64,000 nucleotides of DNA from JAKFYM01 sp964416595 (GTDB taxonomy: Bacteria; Bdellovibrionota; UBA1018; CAIPTA01): positions 8,027 to 72,026 of the forward strand of contig CAYQES010000012.1 in the NCBI GenBank assembly GCA_964416595.1. The letters run 5' to 3'. This document shows positions 23,675 to 32,511 of this stretch, one piece after another (the first letter of the stretch is position 1; the number at the start of each line of letters is the position of its first letter). A model generated the notes under the pieces. That model saw nothing but the letters and a program-made list of their open reading frames with translations, was not told the origin of the DNA and did not search any database. The position numbers and the translations under genes are program-made.

Positions 23675-25587
23675 GCTTCAATTTAGATTCTAAGTGCCCA
23701 ACCGGACCCATCGAAGACCGCTGGAAGAAACATAAGTTCGACGTAAAACTCGTGAACCCGGCCAACAAACGAAAATTTTCCGTGATCGTGGTGGGAACGG
23801 GTTTGGCTGGTGCGGGCGCTGCCGCTTCCCTTTCGGAGTTGGGTTACAAAGTGAAAGCCTTTTGCATCCACGATTCTCCCCGGCGCGCGCACTCGATCGC
23901 CGCCCAGGGTGGCGTGAATGCCGCCAAGAACTACCAAAGCGATAACGACTCTGTGTACCGCTTGTTCTACGACACAGTAAAAGGCGGAGATTTTAGGGCC
24001 CGGGAATCCAATGTGTATCGCCTGGCAGAAGTTTCCAACCAGATCATCGATCATAGCGTAGCCCTCGGTGTGCCCTTTGCCCGGGAATATGGCGGCACCC
24101 TCGCGAACCGTTCATTCGGCGGCGCCCAGGTTTCTCGTACATTTTATGCTCGCGGGCAAACAGGCCAACAACTTTTGTTGGGTGCCTATTCGGCCATGAT
24201 GAAACAAGTGGATTCAGGCGGCGTGGAACTTTATGCGCGCCGGGAAATGCTCGATCTCGTGGTGATCGATGGCAAAGCCCGTGGCATCATCGCGAGGAAC
24301 TTGATTACTGGGGAGTTGGAGAGCCATGCGGCGGACGCCGTGATCCTCGCCACTGGCGGTTACGGCCACATTTATTATCTTTCCACGAACGCCATGAACT
24401 CCAACGCCACTGCCGCTTGGCGCTGCTATAAACGGGGCGCAGGTTTCGGCAATCCCTGTTTTACGCAAATCCATCCTACTTGCATTCCCGTTTCGGGAAC
24501 GCACCAATCAAAACTCACTTTGATGAGCGAGAGCTTGCGGAATGATGGTCGAGTGTGGGTGCCCAAAGCCAAGGGCGATAATCGCTCTCCGGAACAAATT
24601 CCGGACGCAGAAAGAGATTATTATTTAGAGCGCATCTATCCATCTTTTGGAAACTTGGCTCCTCGGGATGTTTCTTCCCGCCAGGCCAAATACGCTTGCG
24701 ACGAAGGCCGGGGCGTGGGTTCTTCCAAGCTTGCCGTTTACCTCGATTTCCGGGATGTGATCCAAAGAGATGGCGAAGACAAAGTAAAAGAAAAGTACGG
24801 CAACCTTTTCCAGATGTACGAAAAAATCACGGGAGAGAATCCTTACAAAACTCCCATGCGGATTTACCCCGCCGTGCACTACACCATGGGTGGTTTGTGG
24901 GTGGATTACAATCTCATGAGCACGATCCCCGGATTGCACGTTTTGGGAGAGGCCAATTTCTCCGATCACGGTGCGAATCGCTTGGGTGCTTCCGCTTTGA
25001 TGCAAGGTTTGGCGGATGGATATTTTGTGATACCCGCCACTTTGGGCGGCTATTTCGCCGGTAATAAACTAGAAAAAGTGACCACCGATCACGAAGCTTT
25101 TCGCGCGGCTCGTGCCCAACAAGAAAGTTCGATCCAAAAATTGTTAGCGTCCAAAGGCAATAAATCCGCCATGGAATACCACCGGGATCTTGGCAAAATC
25201 ATGTGGGATAAATGCGGCATGAGTCGGGATGAAGCGGGCTTAAAAGAAGCCATCGGCCAAATCCAAAAACTTCGGGAAGAGTATAAACAAAATCTCCGGG
25301 TTCCGGGTGACGCCAAAGATCTAAACCAAGAGCTCGAAAATGCGGGCCGGGTGGCTGATTATATGGAACTCGGCGAGCTCATGTGCCTCGATGCATTGGA
25401 GCGCAAAGAAAGCTGCGGCGGCCACTTCCGAGAAGAATTCCAAACGGACGGTGAATGCAAACGGGACGACGAAAACTTCGCCCACGTGGCCGCCTGGGAA
25501 TATACAGGCGAAGGCAAAAAACCCAATCGCCACAAAGAAGAATTGAAGTTTGAATATGTGAAGCTAGCGGTGAGGAGCTACAAATAG
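23671..25587 (+). CDS. sdhA: Succinate dehydrogenase/fumarate reductase flavoprotein subunit
   Basis: The 638-residue catalytic flavoprotein. The FAD-binding Rossmann segment VIVVGTGLAGAGAAASLSELG lies near 31-50. The flavinylation His is in RRAHSIAAQGGVNAAKN. Active-site sequences include the FTQIHPT block, and RIYPAVHYTMGGLWVDYN with the catalytic Arg/His region. It also has GANRLGASALMQGLADG near the end of the FAD domain. The length and sequence match the Bacillus/Bacteroidetes-type enzymes paired with a b558 anchor. The complex converts succinate and fumarate at the inner membrane and belongs to both the TCA cycle and respiration. The start ATG 23671 overlaps the sdhC stop (ATGA). Confidence 0.96.
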   Translation: MSFNLDSKCPTGPIEDRWKKHKFDVKLVNPANKRKFSVIVVGTGLAGAGAAASLSELGYKVKAFCIHDSPRRAHSIAAQGGVNAAKNYQSDNDSVYRLFYDTVKGGDFRARESNVYRLAEVSNQIIDHSVALGVPFAREYGGTLANRSFGGAQVSRTFYARGQTGQQLLLGAYSAMMKQVDSGGVELYARREMLDLVVIDGKARGIIARNLITGELESHAADAVILATGGYGHIYYLSTNAMNSNATAAWRCYKRGAGFGNPCFTQIHPTCIPVSGTHQSKLTLMSESLRNDGRVWVPKAKGDNRSPEQIPDAERDYYLERIYPSFGNLAPRDVSSRQAKYACDEGRGVGSSKLAVYLDFRDVIQRDGEDKVKEKYGNLFQMYEKITGENPYKTPMRIYPAVHYTMGGLWVDYNLMSTIPGLHVLGEANFSDHGANRLGASALMQGLADGYFVIPATLGGYFAGNKLEKVTTDHEAFRAARAQQESSIQKLLASKGNKSAMEYHRDLGKIMWDKCGMSRDEAGLKEAIGQIQKLREEYKQNLRVPGDAKDLNQELENAGRVADYMELGELMCLDALERKESCGGHFREEFQTDGECKRDDENFAHVAAWEYTGEGKKPNRHKEELKFEYVKLAVRSYK

Positions 25588-25588
25588 C

Positions 25589-26374
25589 ATGGAAAAATCA
25601 ATGAAGATTAAGCTAAAAATTTGGCGGCAAAAAAATTGCCATGCTCCTGGAAAATTCGAGCGCTACGAACTCGATCATGTGCTGGGGGATATGAGTTTTC
25701 TTGAGATGCTCGATGAGCTTAATATCAAGCTTGTAAAAGAAGGCAAAGAGCCCGTGGCTTTTGAAAGTGATTGCCGGGAAGGCATCTGCGGCTCCTGCAA
25801 TATCGTGATCGATGGTCAACCCCACGGCCCCGAGAGGGGCACTACTTCTTGCCAGCTTTTTATGCGTAGCTATAAAGATGGCGATGAAATCGTGGTGGAG
25901 CCTTTTCGGGCCAAAGCTTTTCCTTTGATTAAGGATTTAGTGGTGGATCGTTCGGCCTTTGATCGTATCCAAGCGGCTGGTGGATATAATTCCGTGCGCA
26001 TTGGTAATGCCGTGGATGCCAATGCCATCCTTGTGAAAAAAGAAAATGCGGATCGCGCCTTCGACGCGGCCACCTGCATCGGCTGCGGCGCCTGCGTGGC
26101 CGTATGTAAAAACGCTTCGGCCATGCTCTTTGTTTCTGCCAAGGTTTCTCACCTCGGGCTTTTGCCCCAAGGCCAGCCTGAGCGGGAAGAGCGGGTTTTG
26201 AAAATGGTCACGCAAATGGATGCGGAAGGTTTCGGCAATTGCTCCAACACTCGGGCCTGCGAATCCACTTGCCCGAAAGAAATTAAAATTGAAAACATCC
26301 GCTGGATGAATAGCGAGTTTGCGAGAGCAAAGATGCTCGAGCGGGAAAAACGAGCTACGGGCGGTGGGGATTAG
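25589..26374 (+). CDS. sdhB: Succinate dehydrogenase/fumarate reductase iron-sulfur subunit
   Basis: A 261-residue iron-sulfur protein. The [2Fe-2S] ligands are in DCREGICGSCN with a following Cys in TTSCQLF, the [4Fe-4S] cluster in CIGCGACVAVCK, and the [3Fe-4S] cluster in NCSNTRACESTCPKEI. It passes electrons from the flavoprotein to the cytochrome b558 subunit. It starts one base after sdhA ends; ATG 25601 is an alternative start. A strong terminator follows. Confidence 0.96.
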   Translation: MEKSMKIKLKIWRQKNCHAPGKFERYELDHVLGDMSFLEMLDELNIKLVKEGKEPVAFESDCREGICGSCNIVIDGQPHGPERGTTSCQLFMRSYKDGDEIVVEPFRAKAFPLIKDLVVDRSAFDRIQAAGGYNSVRIGNAVDANAILVKKENADRAFDAATCIGCGACVAVCKNASAMLFVSAKVSHLGLLPQGQPEREERVLKMVTQMDAEGFGNCSNTRACESTCPKEIKIENIRWMNSEFARAKMLEREKRATGGGD

Positions 26375-26379
26375 TGTTG

Positions 26380-26425
26380 AAAAAAAAGCGATGGTATCTC
26401 GCATGAGCCACCATCGCCTTTTTCT
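26380..26425. terminator. Bidirectional terminator between sdhB and a convergent gene
   Basis: GCGATGGT (26388-26395) pairs perfectly with ACCATCGC (26410-26417), flanked by an A-run and a T-run that lengthen the stem and give U-tracts on both strands. It serves the sdhCAB transcript and the secreted-protein gene facing it. Confidence 0.88.
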
Positions 26426-26438
26426 TAAGAAAACTACC

Positions 26439-26891
26439 TTAGGTAGTGGAGTTAAACGTGATCGCGATAAAGGTTCCATCAGTGAAATAGAGCTCTATAG
26501 AATCTTCGAGGCAATATTCAGTTTCTCCATTCTCACCATTCCAATAAAAACCTAGGGCGGCTTTCAATTGTCCGGAATTATTTAATCTTTTGATGATAGC
26601 TATGGCTTCCGGATTTTCGGCTAAGCTGCCAAAGGAGCTGAGGTTGCTTAAAACAGCTTTTTTGCCGATCAGCGGTGTGAACTTGCATTCGTTGCTGGTT
26701 TTTTCCAAAAGCTCCTTTACTAAGGGCTTATAGGAAAATTTTTTCACATTATAGGTGCCGATAAAGGCGGGGTCACCATTAGTGCCGGTATCAACCAATT
26801 GCGATAGCTCTTGTAGATCTCTTTGTAAATTGGCGGAAGCTGGGTTGATGCTAGAAAGAAATAAGGCGCTTAGGATTAGTAGGTTTTTCAT
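26439..26891 (-). CDS. Secreted protein of unknown function
   Basis: About 150 residues with a clear signal peptide (MKNLLILSALFLSSINPASA, cleavage before NLQRDL) if translation starts at ATG 26891. A 19-codon upstream extension is open but would bury the signal. The mature part has two cysteines (NECKF and EYCLE) that could form one disulfide, and reads as a small alpha/beta domain. There is no family I recognise. It faces the sdh operon across a shared terminator. Confidence 0.7.
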   Translation of the reverse strand: MKNLLILSALFLSSINPASANLQRDLQELSQLVDTGTNGDPAFIGTYNVKKFSYKPLVKELLEKTSNECKFTPLIGKKAVLSNLSSFGSLAENPEAIAIIKRLNNSGQLKAALGFYWNGENGETEYCLEDSIELYFTDGTFIAITFNSTT

Positions 26892-27002
26892 AAAATTCCA
26901 GAATGTTGTGGTGGTATTTAAATTGCGTGGCTTTTGTATGTGATTCATTGTGGCGCATCAATTGATTTTTATTTTAAAGAATGAGCATTTTTGAACTGAA
27001 GG

Positions 27003-28262
27003 TTAATTTTTCAAGCTCATAAATGTATTTAGAATCGCCTCGAGATTCTCGGGGAACCACATATTCCCCAAATGGCCCCCATAGGGATAGAGGGTGAGCC
27101 GTGGGCCCAGCACTTCGCTGAGATAATTTAAGTGCTCACTGCTCACAATAAAATCGTCCTGGTTGTGCATTACAAATAAATTAGCGTTGGATTTTAGGTG
27201 ATTTTCCACGCCCGAGAGCGGCACATCCGGCAGGATATCTTCTAGTCGTACTTCTTTGCCGCTTTTTTGGGAGAGACCGGGCAGCAGGAATTTTTCCAGA
27301 TAGTCTTGGTAAGAAAAAGCGGTGCTTTCTTGGAGGCGGGCGTCCGGATTATCAGTGGCTTGGGGCTCTTTTAGCACACCAAGATCCAGCACTTGTTGGG
27401 TGGTGAAAATAAGCGCGGGCAAAAATTCTTTTAGGGAGGAGCCGATCAAAAATTTTCGCTCTTCGGGGCTTGTGCTTAAGGATTGTTCGAGTTCGGAAAA
27501 ATAGGTGGGGGATTTAATGTCGCCAGTTAAAAGCAGGCCAGATGCGTAGAGGTATACTTTTTCTTGGAGATTTTTTAGGGCTTCTCGGGAGAATGCGGTT
27601 CCTTCTTTGGCCATGGAATCTAATATTTGGCTGCCGTAGAGGGGATCCACGGGTGGGTTGATCAAGAGTACTTTTTGAAAATTTAACTTTTGTGCTTTTT
27701 CGTCGAGCGAGCTCACGTAAGCTGCTTCTAAGCCGCCCATGCTCACGCCGAGTAATCCCACGTTAGAAACTTTAAGGCCGCTCTGGGATACCTTTTCTAA
27801 ACCCGCTTGCATGAGCTCGTAGAGATCCGCGGCGTCTTGTTTTGTGACTCCTGGAAAGCCCGTACGGCTCGCGGCTAAAGCAAAGTTCCAGTGGTAGGCT
27901 GAAGGCAGCACCAACACGTGAAAGCCTTTTTGGAAAAACTGGCTGGCTAAAAAATTGTAATAGGAAACATTGTGCCCGCCGCCAAGGCCAGCCACAAAAA
28001 AGAGAAGGGGCGCTTTTTCTTTTTGAGCCCAAAGCCGTAAAGAAATTTTGTTCCGCTTTTGGCCATAGAAGGGCACGGAGTTTCGCTCTGGCAGATGGGC
28101 CTTAATTTTAATGTCCTGGTACTGAAGGGCGGGGTTTAAGTGATCTGCCTTCAGGAGCGCCGCCGTGAAGGTGGCGTAGTAGGGATCCTGGTGAGGAAAA
28201 TTGTAGGCCCAAGCCCCGGGGCTAGCGATGAGGAGAAGGAGTAGGACACGAAGGAGGGCCAT
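27003..28262 (-). CDS. Secreted alpha/beta hydrolase
   Basis: A 419-residue hydrolase with a signal peptide (MALLRVLLLLLIASPGAWA). The oxyanion region is FFVAGLGGGHNVS (near 88-100), the nucleophile elbow is GLLGVSMGG (near 169-177, G-x-S-x-G), the acid is probably in HNQDDF and the catalytic His in YGGHLGN near the C-terminus. This arrangement fits serine esterases or lipases. The substrate is unknown. It follows a tiny lipoprotein gene by 18 bases and may share its promoter. Confidence 0.85.
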   Translation of the reverse strand: MALLRVLLLLLIASPGAWAYNFPHQDPYYATFTAALLKADHLNPALQYQDIKIKAHLPERNSVPFYGQKRNKISLRLWAQKEKAPLLFFVAGLGGGHNVSYYNFLASQFFQKGFHVLVLPSAYHWNFALAASRTGFPGVTKQDAADLYELMQAGLEKVSQSGLKVSNVGLLGVSMGGLEAAYVSSLDEKAQKLNFQKVLLINPPVDPLYGSQILDSMAKEGTAFSREALKNLQEKVYLYASGLLLTGDIKSPTYFSELEQSLSTSPEERKFLIGSSLKEFLPALIFTTQQVLDLGVLKEPQATDNPDARLQESTAFSYQDYLEKFLLPGLSQKSGKEVRLEDILPDVPLSGVENHLKSNANLFVMHNQDDFIVSSEHLNYLSEVLGPRLTLYPYGGHLGNMWFPENLEAILNTFMSLKN

Positions 28263-28280
28263 GGGCCCTTTTAACTCAAA

Positions 28281-28394
28281 TTAATGCATCGAGTCAATTT
28301 CCTTCGATTCAGGAAGGGGCGGGGGCTCGCAACCCGCGTAAAGGAAAAGTAGTAGGAGAGATAGGGTGCCCGGGGCTTGGTAGCTAGTTTCCAT
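28281..28394 (-). CDS. Tiny putative lipoprotein, 37 residues
   Basis: A short frame, ATG 28394 to TAA 28281, preceded by AGAGG at good spacing. It encodes a hydrophobic run LSLLLLFLYAGC followed by the acidic, Pro-rich EPPPLPESKE. LYAGC is a lipobox, so the mature peptide would be 16 residues starting at lipidated Cys22. The n-region METSYQAPGT lacks the usual positive charges, which counts against it. It resembles entericidin-like mini lipoproteins only in plan. It is 18 bases upstream of the hydrolase gene on the same strand. Confidence 0.5.
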   Translation of the reverse strand: METSYQAPGTLSLLLLFLYAGCEPPPLPESKEIDSMH

Positions 28395-28409
28395 ACGAAC
28401 CTCTTCTAT

Positions 28410-28428
28410 GAATTTGAGAATCATTTTC
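28410..28428. promoter_or_regulatory. Candidate Fur box
   Basis: GAATTTGAGAATCATTTTC matches 14 of 19 positions of the Fur consensus GATAATGATAATCATTATC. It lies 16 bases upstream of the tiny lipoprotein start, and between it and the divergent methyltransferase gene. Found by eye, not by scoring a matrix. Confidence 0.45.
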
Positions 28429-28477
28429 AAAAAAAGGCAAGGGGAAAATGCGAGTGATCTTGTGGTAAGCTAAAGCC

Positions 28478-29200
28478 ATGCAATGCCTGCTCTGCGCCAA
28501 AACATTTTCGGCCTATGAGCCCTACGGGATTCCGGAAAAAATGGGGAAATGCCCTCACTGTGGCTCAAAACCCCGGCACCGGGAACTAGCCTGGTTTTTC
28601 CAAAACAAAGTGCAGTTGCCTGCGGGTAGCAAGGTGTTGGAAGTTGGTCCCTCCAAAGTGCAGGCCAGGTTTTTTGCCCAAGCTCCTGTGATCGGCGAGG
28701 CCCGCTATACGGGCATAGATATCCGCCAACTAAAACACCACGAGCTTTTACGCGCCCCTCATCGCTTCATGGAAATGGACGTAACCAAAATGACATTCTC
28801 GGACCAAAGCTTCGAAGTGATTTTGTGCAATCACGTATTGCCTTATATCCGCAGCGATTATCAGGCGATGTCCGAAATCCACCGCTGCTTAAAAAACACA
28901 GGTTTTGCCATTTTGAATGTGAGCATTCAATTGCCGAAAACTCGCAAAGCCAGCGAAATGGGAATAGAGAACCCCAAGGTGTACACAGAAGAGTATCGCG
29001 CCGAGAATGGCAGCGAGTGGGTGTACGGCGAAGATTATTTTGAGAGGCTCGAGGCCGCGGGTTTTTTTCACCACCGTTTATTGGTGAGCGAATTGGCGGG
29101 CAATGAAATTTCGGAAGAGCAACGATTCCGCAAAAACGGCGAACTCATTTTGGCTTTTAAATATAAGGACGCCATGGATAAATTTTTAGGCGGCCTATGA
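28478..29200 (+). CDS. Class I SAM-dependent methyltransferase with N-terminal zinc finger
   Basis: A 240-residue protein. The N-terminus has MQCLLCAKTF and CPHCGSKPRHR, four cysteines spaced as a zinc ribbon. The methyltransferase domain follows: KVLEVGPSKVQARFF (near 53-67, motif I), YTGIDIRQ (strand 2 acidic), MEMDVTKMTFSDQSFEVILCNHVLPYI (motifs II-III) and AMSEIHRCLKNTGFAILNV. The pattern suits a Methyltransf_11-like enzyme on an unknown substrate, possibly a lipid or sugar. The following DCC-family gene overlaps its end by four bases. Confidence 0.8.
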   Translation: MQCLLCAKTFSAYEPYGIPEKMGKCPHCGSKPRHRELAWFFQNKVQLPAGSKVLEVGPSKVQARFFAQAPVIGEARYTGIDIRQLKHHELLRAPHRFMEMDVTKMTFSDQSFEVILCNHVLPYIRSDYQAMSEIHRCLKNTGFAILNVSIQLPKTRKASEMGIENPKVYTEEYRAENGSEWVYGEDYFERLEAAGFFHHRLLVSELAGNEISEEQRFRKNGELILAFKYKDAMDKFLGGL

Positions 29201-29580
29201 AAAGAATCCTTTTTTTCGATGGTGTATGCAATCTCTGCAACGGCTTCGTGGATTTTTTGATTCATCGGGATTCTAATTTGTTATTCGCCCCCTTACAGGG
29301 AAAAGCGGCCCAGCAATATTTACCAAAAGAATTCACGCAATCGATGCCTTCGGTGGTGTTGTGGAGTGAGGGGAATATAAAGATTAAATCCGACGGCGCT
29401 TTGGCTGTTTTGGGTGAGCTCGGCGGTGTTTGGGTTTTGATGAAAGTTTTTTGGCTAGTGCCGAAATTTTTGCGGGATATGGTTTATGATTTTGTGGCCC
29501 ACAATCGCTACCGCATGTTTGGCAAAAGGGATACATGCCGCTTGCCTACGGCTGAGGAGAGAGAGCGGTTTTTAGAATAG
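29197..29580 (+). CDS. DCC-family thiol-disulfide oxidoreductase-like protein (DUF393)
   Basis: A 127-residue protein whose N-terminus, FFDGVCNLCNGFVDFL, carries the D-G-x-C-x-x-C motif of the DUF393/DCC family. Members are small redox or membrane-associated proteins, often co-encoded with methyltransferases or monooxygenases. The C-terminal YDFVAHNRYRMFGKRDTCRLPT is the usual family tail with another Cys. Translationally coupled to the methyltransferase (ATGA overlap). Confidence 0.9.
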   Translation: MKRILFFDGVCNLCNGFVDFLIHRDSNLLFAPLQGKAAQQYLPKEFTQSMPSVVLWSEGNIKIKSDGALAVLGELGGVWVLMKVFWLVPKFLRDMVYDFVAHNRYRMFGKRDTCRLPTAEERERFLE

Positions 29581-29734
29581 TAGGCATCGAGTTCCGCGGT
29601 GCTGCGGAAATAGGCAAAATAAAAGCGAATATCAAATATTTAATATAAATTGCGCGCAGCATCATTTCTGTGTTATTGGACTCGTTTATCAGGCCGTGGG
29701 TACTAACTAAATCTAGAATCTAGGAAAAATTGTT
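29581..29734. other. AT-rich promoter region
   Basis: The segment caaatatttaatataaatt (near 29635-29653) resembles an UP-element/-10 region for the secreted ankyrin-type gene. No further gene is visible. Confidence 0.35.
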
Positions 29735-30739
29735 ATGAAAAAAAACCGAGCCATTTATCTTCTCTCTCTACTCGTTTCTGTTTCCGCCTTCGCCGGACCT
29801 CAAGAGATTTTTGATCCTTGCTTGAATGAATTAAAAGAGAAGAGCGCGGAATTTAATAAGCAGCTCAGTTTATATGAAGTTTGTGGGGCACCACAGAAAT
29901 ACAGAATCAGCGCACAGATGAAACTGATGTGCGGAGTAGAGTTTTATGAGATGGGCTCCGGTAAAAAAATGTTTCGAGAAGCTTTACCTGAGTTGCAGAG
30001 AAAATTAGATTATCACTGCGTATTCTCTACTCCTTTAACGAGAGCCGTGCAAATCCGCCCAGAGCTAGTGGAAGATCTCTTACGGGCGGGAGCTTCAGCT
30101 AACTTTTATGATAGCCGTTGCCGCACCCCCGGCAGTTGGGCAGTCCAAGAACAAAACGGCATCGCTACTTTACAGACACTAAAAAAATATAACGCTGATT
30201 TTTCTTTGCTCGATTATCGCGAGCAATCATTTGAGGATGGAAGCAAATCCTGCGACTACAGTACCGTGATGCAATCGCTCCTGCATGTGGCCGTGGAATA
30301 TGAGCTAGAAACGAGACAAAAATTAGATTTTCTTCTGGCCAATGGGGCCAAAAAACATGTGAAAACGTATAATTTTTTTGGAGCCACTCCTTTGATTACT
30401 TTGGCAGAGGCAACCTTTGGTATGAGTCCCGAGCAAGAAGGTTTTTTTGTGGATAAAGCGAAAACACTCATAAAAGCAGGCTCTGATGTGAATCAACTTA
30501 CCCTGGATAGGGGGGGGTGGACGGATGATAGCCAGTCTGGTCAACCGGCCTTGTTTTTTGCCATTTATAGTCGATCTATAGATCTGGTTAAATATTTGGT
30601 GGAAGGGGCTAACGCCAATGTGAACCATTCTAATACGGATGGCATACACGTGATGGATGATCTTGATGCTAATGAAGATACGGATTTAATCCAATATCTA
30701 TGTGGTAAGGATGCAAAGCACGCGCTCTGCGGGAAATAG
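29735..30739 (+). CDS. Secreted ankyrin-repeat protein
   Basis: A 334-residue protein with a signal peptide (MKKNRAIYLLSLLVSVSAFA, mature from GPQEIFD). The C-terminal two thirds reads as four or five degenerate ankyrin repeats: PELVEDLLRAGASANFYDS, LDFLLANGAKKHVKTYN-GATPLITLA, AKTLIKAGSDVNQL, QPALFFAIYSRSIDLVKYLVEGA-NANVN. The N-terminal part has cysteines (CLNE, EVCG, KLMCG) suited to the periplasm. Ankyrin proteins bind other proteins; a periplasmic or exported partner is likely. It stands alone and is convergent with iscA. Confidence 0.82.
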   Translation: MKKNRAIYLLSLLVSVSAFAGPQEIFDPCLNELKEKSAEFNKQLSLYEVCGAPQKYRISAQMKLMCGVEFYEMGSGKKMFREALPELQRKLDYHCVFSTPLTRAVQIRPELVEDLLRAGASANFYDSRCRTPGSWAVQEQNGIATLQTLKKYNADFSLLDYREQSFEDGSKSCDYSTVMQSLLHVAVEYELETRQKLDFLLANGAKKHVKTYNFFGATPLITLAEATFGMSPEQEGFFVDKAKTLIKAGSDVNQLTLDRGGWTDDSQSGQPALFFAIYSRSIDLVKYLVEGANANVNHSNTDGIHVMDDLDANEDTDLIQYLCGKDAKHALCGK

Positions 30740-30816
30740 GTTTTGTATCAAATACCCAAACTGAATGGGTTGTCTGATCTCAATCTAATGTTTGTTACTA
30801 GCAAACTAGCAGTAGG

Positions 30817-31140
30817 TTAAGCCGAAAAAGAATTCCCGCAGCCGCAGCTTTTTTTGGCGTTAGGATTATTAAACACAAATCCTTTACCGTTTAAGCCGCC
30901 GGAGTAGTCGAGCTCCATGCCGTCCACGTATAAAAAACTTTTAGGATCGATGGCCACTTTCACGCCTTCTTGCTCGAACACTTTGTCGCGTTCGGAAGCT
31001 GCTTCCACGAAATCCAATTTGTAGCTCAAACCGCTGCAGCCACCGCCGGCAATGCTCACCCGCAGCACGTAGCCGGGCTTATTCTCCAGGTTTTGCACCT
31101 GCTTGATTTGCTTCACGGCTGTGTCTGTAAGTTTCACCAT
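30817..31140 (-). CDS. iscA: A-type iron-sulfur carrier (IscA/ErpA family)
   Basis: A 107-residue A-type carrier. The three metal-binding cysteines are in GGGCSGLSY (near 35) and the C-terminal SCGCGNSF (near 100-102). It carries Fe-S clusters from the assembly scaffold to target proteins. ATG 31140 was chosen as the start, seven bases after the nifS stop. Together with the cysteine desulfurase upstream it forms a minimal Fe-S unit; no iscU or ferredoxin is seen beside it. Confidence 0.93.
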   Translation of the reverse strand: MVKLTDTAVKQIKQVQNLENKPGYVLRVSIAGGGCSGLSYKLDFVEAASERDKVFEQEGVKVAIDPKSFLYVDGMELDYSGGLNGKGFVFNNPNAKKSCGCGNSFSA

Positions 31141-31147
31141 AATCTTT

Positions 31148-32338
31148 TTACCTTTGCCCCTCGGCCTCACTCATTTGGTAGAGAGGCGAGGATTTCTGTA
31201 GTTGTCGCACACATTGGGACACCGTATCAATAGTATACACTATTTCCTCCTCGGTGGTGAAGCGTCCGAGGCCAAATCGCACAGAACCATGGATTCTTTC
31301 GGGGGATAAGCCCATGGCTGCCAACACATAGGAGGGAATTGCCGCGGCCGACATACAGGCTGAAGTGCTGGAAACTGCTATATTTTTAAGGCTGGCTACC
31401 AGGGAATCACTTTCCACGTAGGGAAAAGAAACGTTTAAGGATTGGGGCAAACGATCCGTGAGGTGGCCATTTAAGTGCACTTCGCCCAGGGCCGCTTTGA
31501 GGCCATCAAAGAGTTTATCCCGTAAATAGGAAATCCGGGCCACTTCTGAGTCCAAATGTTCCCGGGCGATTTCTGCGGCCATGCCGAGGCCCACGATGCC
31601 GGGCACATTGAGGGTGCCCGAGCGAAAGCCATTTTCTTGGCCGCCGCCATGGAGCAGTGAAGTGGGTTCCACGCGGGGATCTTTCCTGCGCACATACACA
31701 GCGCCTACACCTTTGGGGCCGTAAAATTTGTGAGCCGAAAGCGAAAGCAGATCCACCTTCATTTCGTTCATATCGAGGGGGATTTTGCCCACGGCTTGGG
31801 CGGCGTCCGTGTGGAAAAAGATGGAATGCTTGCGGGCGAGGGCGCCGACTTCTGCGATAGGTTGGATGGTGCCTGTTTCATTATTAGCCGCCATGATGGA
31901 AATTAAAATGGTGTCAGGGCGGATGGCGGCCTGGAGATCTTTCAAACGGATTTTGCCCGTTTCATCGACGGGAAGATAGGTGACCTCGAATCCTTGTTTT
32001 TGCAAATATTCCGCTGTGGCTAAAATACATTTGTGCTCGATTTGTGTGGTGATCAAATGTTTGCCGCGAGAGCTGTACTTTTCTGCTATTCCTCTCAACA
32101 CAAAATTATTACTTTCCGTGGCGCCGCTCGTGAACACGATTTCTTTGCTGCTGCACCCTAAAAGTTTGGCTACCCTTTCCCGGGATTTTTCTACAGCGCA
32201 TTCGGCTTTCCAGCCAAAGCAGTGGCTTTTGGAGCTCGCGTTGCCAAAGTCTTCTGTTAAGTACGGTAGCATTGCGTCCAATACCTGACGATCCACGGGA
32301 GTAGTGGAGTGACAGTCCAGGTAAATAGGAAGCTTCAT
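31148..32338 (-). CDS. iscS: Cysteine desulfurase (IscS/NifS family), copy 1
   Basis: A 396-residue PLP enzyme that takes sulfur from cysteine and holds it as a persulfide. The PLP Lys is in LLSLSAHKFYGPKG (near 203), the N-terminal YLDCHSTTPVD is usual, and the active-site Cys loop is SSTSACMSAAAIPSYVL near 320. ATG 32338 follows AAAGG at six bases; a longer upstream frame lacks a ribosome site. It feeds the adjacent A-type carrier and the cell's Fe-S assembly. A second, less similar desulfurase is at 44836-46074. Confidence 0.95.
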   Translation of the reverse strand: MKLPIYLDCHSTTPVDRQVLDAMLPYLTEDFGNASSKSHCFGWKAECAVEKSRERVAKLLGCSSKEIVFTSGATESNNFVLRGIAEKYSSRGKHLITTQIEHKCILATAEYLQKQGFEVTYLPVDETGKIRLKDLQAAIRPDTILISIMAANNETGTIQPIAEVGALARKHSIFFHTDAAQAVGKIPLDMNEMKVDLLSLSAHKFYGPKGVGAVYVRRKDPRVEPTSLLHGGGQENGFRSGTLNVPGIVGLGMAAEIAREHLDSEVARISYLRDKLFDGLKAALGEVHLNGHLTDRLPQSLNVSFPYVESDSLVASLKNIAVSSTSACMSAAAIPSYVLAAMGLSPERIHGSVRFGLGRFTTEEEIVYTIDTVSQCVRQLQKSSPLYQMSEAEGQR

Positions 32339-32438
32339 AACCAACCTTTCGCGAGCCCTGTTATTGACAGTGCGACTACAGTACCCATTTTTTATAGGAA
32401 ATGCCATGACGCTCCCGCTAAAGTGAGGCCTTCCTCGT

Positions 32439-32466
32439 TTGTTTTTAGGGTATTTTGGGGGATAAT
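32439..32466 (+). promoter_or_regulatory. Candidate ftsH promoter
   Basis: TTGTTT (32439-32444), 16 bases, then GATAAT (32461-32466) lies about 45 bases before the ftsH start and is the best sigma70-like pair in the divergent nifS/ftsH gap. It is close to consensus in the -10 but only four of six in the -35. Confidence 0.4.
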
Positions 32467-32511
32467 GGAAGATGCTTCACTGCCGATTACCGCAGCGGGC
32501 AAAAGGAAAAA

